DNA of 6,442 nt from Spirochaetales bacterium (lineage in GTDB: Bacteria; Spirochaetota; Spirochaetia; DSM-27196; SLAA01), in NCBI GenBank assembly GCA_007126415.1, contig SLBH01000119.1:1-6442 (forward strand), in the 5' to 3' direction. A program made the translations under genes and the position numbers. Every line of letters starts with the position of its first letter. Within the stretch, counting starts at the first letter, position 1. A model generated the notes under the pieces. The model saw nothing but the letters and a program-made list of their open reading frames with translations. It was not told the origin of the DNA and did not search any database. Shown one piece after another: positions 5,484-6,442 of this stretch.

Positions 5484-6059
5484 GTGATCGACGGAGTACT
5501 GCCTGAGATCGTGTCACGCCGAGCGTTACGCGCGCTCAGCGACCGTGAAATACCCAACGAGGTTCTCGTTCGTCTCGCGCAGGCGGCGACGCTGGCGCCG
5601 TCGTGCTATAACAGCCAGCCGTGGCGGTTCGTGTTCGTGACCAGCCGTGAGCTTCGGCGGCGCGTTCACGACGCAACGATCGGCGGCAACTACTGGGCCG
5701 AGCGAGCGCCCTGCTACGTCGTAGCTGCAACCGATCTCGAGCTCGATTGCCGGCTCGACCTCGAGCGCGACTACGCATTGTTTGACACCGGCTTGGCGGT
5801 GCAGAACCTGCTGTTGCAGGCCACGCGCGAAGGGGTGATTGCACATCCGATTGCGGGGTTCGACGAGGCTGCGCTGAAGCGCGCGCTGGAAATTCCTGAG
5901 CGGTACATCGCGATCGCGGTTGTGGTGCTTGGGTATCCCGGCGACGAGAATGGGCATCTCAGCGCCGCACACCGCAGGGCCGAAAAGGCTCCTCGTGAGC
6001 GCCACGCGGTTTCGGAAGTGGCATGGTTCAACCGCTGGGGCGGTACCGAGGGGGAATGA
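5484..6059 (+). CDS. Nitroreductase-family flavoprotein
   Basis: The 191-residue product belongs to the FMN-binding nitroreductase family, NAD(P)H-dependent enzymes that reduce nitro compounds, quinones or enones; here the substrate is unknown. Signature parts are EIVSRRALRALS (8-19, phosphate/FMN-binding Arg pair), the strongly conserved TLAPSCYNSQPWRFVFV (36-52), DTGLAVQNLLLQATREGV (101-118, the helix at the dimer interface) and the late strand VVVLGYPGD (146-154). Start choice: GTG 5484 has GAGG (5475-5478) 5 bases upstream. The earlier in-frame GTG 5442 lacks a good site and would add 14 atypical residues; it is the first possible start after a TAG at 5436. Family members are often about 170-220 residues, so this is full length. 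It is followed after 25 bases by an alpha/beta hydrolase on the same strand, probably in one transcript. A cysteine (C41) sits in the FMN-binding loop. Confidence 0.9.
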   Translation: MIDGVLPEIVSRRALRALSDREIPNEVLVRLAQAATLAPSCYNSQPWRFVFVTSRELRRRVHDATIGGNYWAERAPCYVVAATDLELDCRLDLERDYALFDTGLAVQNLLLQATREGVIAHPIAGFDEAALKRALEIPERYIAIAVVVLGYPGDENGHLSAAHRRAEKAPRERHAVSEVAWFNRWGGTEGE

Positions 6060-6084
6060 GAAGCAAAATGAAGGGGTTGGAAGG

Positions 6085-6442
6085 ATGATACTGAGCGCTC
6101 AGGAACTTGGAAACGGGCCGCCGATCGTGATTCTGCACGGTTTGTTTGGCGAAGGCGATAACTGGCGCGCGGTCGCGAACCGGTTGTCGGAGCGTTTTCG
6201 CGTGGTTCTGCTCGATCTGCGCAATCACGGCGAGTCCGGGTGGGAAGACGAGATGGGCTTCGCGGAGATGGCCGAAGATGTCTTTGAGACGATGGACTAT
6301 CTGGGGCTCGAAGACGTTGCGCTGCTGGGACATTCGCTCGGCGGCAAGGTGGCGATGAAGATGGCGGCGGCGCGGCCGGAACGTCTAAAGGCGCTGGTGG
6401 TTGTAGATATCGCGCCGCGCGAGTACGCCGCGTCGCACGAGC
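6085..6442 (+). CDS. Alpha/beta hydrolase, YbfF-like esterase, N-terminal fragment
   Basis: This gene is cut by the right edge; 119 codons are visible. The start ATG 6085 has AAGGGG (6071-6076) 8 bases upstream. The visible part shows the alpha/beta hydrolase core. A first strand leads to HGLFGEGDNW (18-27), whose HGLFG forms the oxyanion hole. The strand RVVLLDLRNHGES (39-51) is the RNHG(x)S pattern typical of the YbfF esterase subgroup. The nucleophile elbow GHSLGG (82-87) has Ser84, and VVVDIAPREY (105-114) matches the DIAP segment of the same subgroup. The catalytic Asp and His would lie beyond the edge. Such enzymes cleave short-chain acyl esters or thioesters in the cytosol; the natural substrate is generally unclear. 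It follows the nitroreductase gene closely and is likely co-transcribed with it. The family call is firm; the exact substrate is not. Confidence 0.92.
   Translation, partial: MILSAQELGNGPPIVILHGLFGEGDNWRAVANRLSERFRVVLLDLRNHGESGWEDEMGFAEMAEDVFETMDYLGLEDVALLGHSLGGKVAMKMAAARPERLKALVVVDIAPREYAASHE

Noticed and set aside
1..6442. Search for a defence island, biosynthetic cluster or other novel system
   Set aside because: All but one gene belong to familiar housekeeping or small-enzyme families in ordinary arrangements. No nuclease, toxin-antitoxin pair, reverse transcriptase, integrase, repeat array or abrupt base-composition change was seen.

Overview
The window looks like ordinary chromosomal housekeeping DNA from a moderately GC-rich bacterium. 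The protein style best fits a spirochaete (Spirochaetales/Spirochaetaceae). The pointers are the SecD N-terminus (a short cytoplasmic start, one membrane helix, then PTVNWYFFVP), the SecF motif GIDFQAG, and the general look of the YajC-SecD-SecF block. This assignment is inferred from protein style and was not confirmed by a search. No phage, transposon, CRISPR, tRNA or rRNA signal was seen.

Layout: (1) 1-189 is the 3' end of groEL with its Gly-Gly-Met tail, followed by a clear intrinsic terminator at 226-255. (2) 279-569 is a small 96-residue gene that I do not recognise. (3) 670-3993 is the yajC-secD-secF accessory module of the Sec translocon, closed by a GC-rich terminator-like hairpin at 3993-4032. 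(4) On the minus strand, a two-gene unit is transcribed leftward from a promoter near 5377-5405: a class I SAM-dependent O-methyltransferase (5356-4712), then an HD-superfamily hydrolase (4642-4058). It converges on secF. (5) Divergently on the plus strand lie a nitroreductase-family flavoprotein (5484-6059) and a YbfF-like alpha/beta hydrolase that runs off the right edge (6085-6442).

How the genes work together: YajC, SecD and SecF form the membrane subcomplex that helps SecYEG, using the proton gradient to finish protein export. GroEL is the cytosolic chaperonin, so the left half is a protein folding and export neighbourhood. The right half holds small metabolic or repair-type enzymes (methyltransferase, HD hydrolase, flavin oxidoreductase, esterase-like hydrolase) with no evident common pathway.

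I found no convincing evidence for a new multi-gene system. The points most worth a second look are the unrecognised 96-aa gene lodged between groEL and yajC, the lack of room for a promoter between the groEL terminator and that gene, the oppositely charged tails of YajC and SecF, and a pair of mutually exclusive hairpins between the methyltransferase and HD hydrolase genes.
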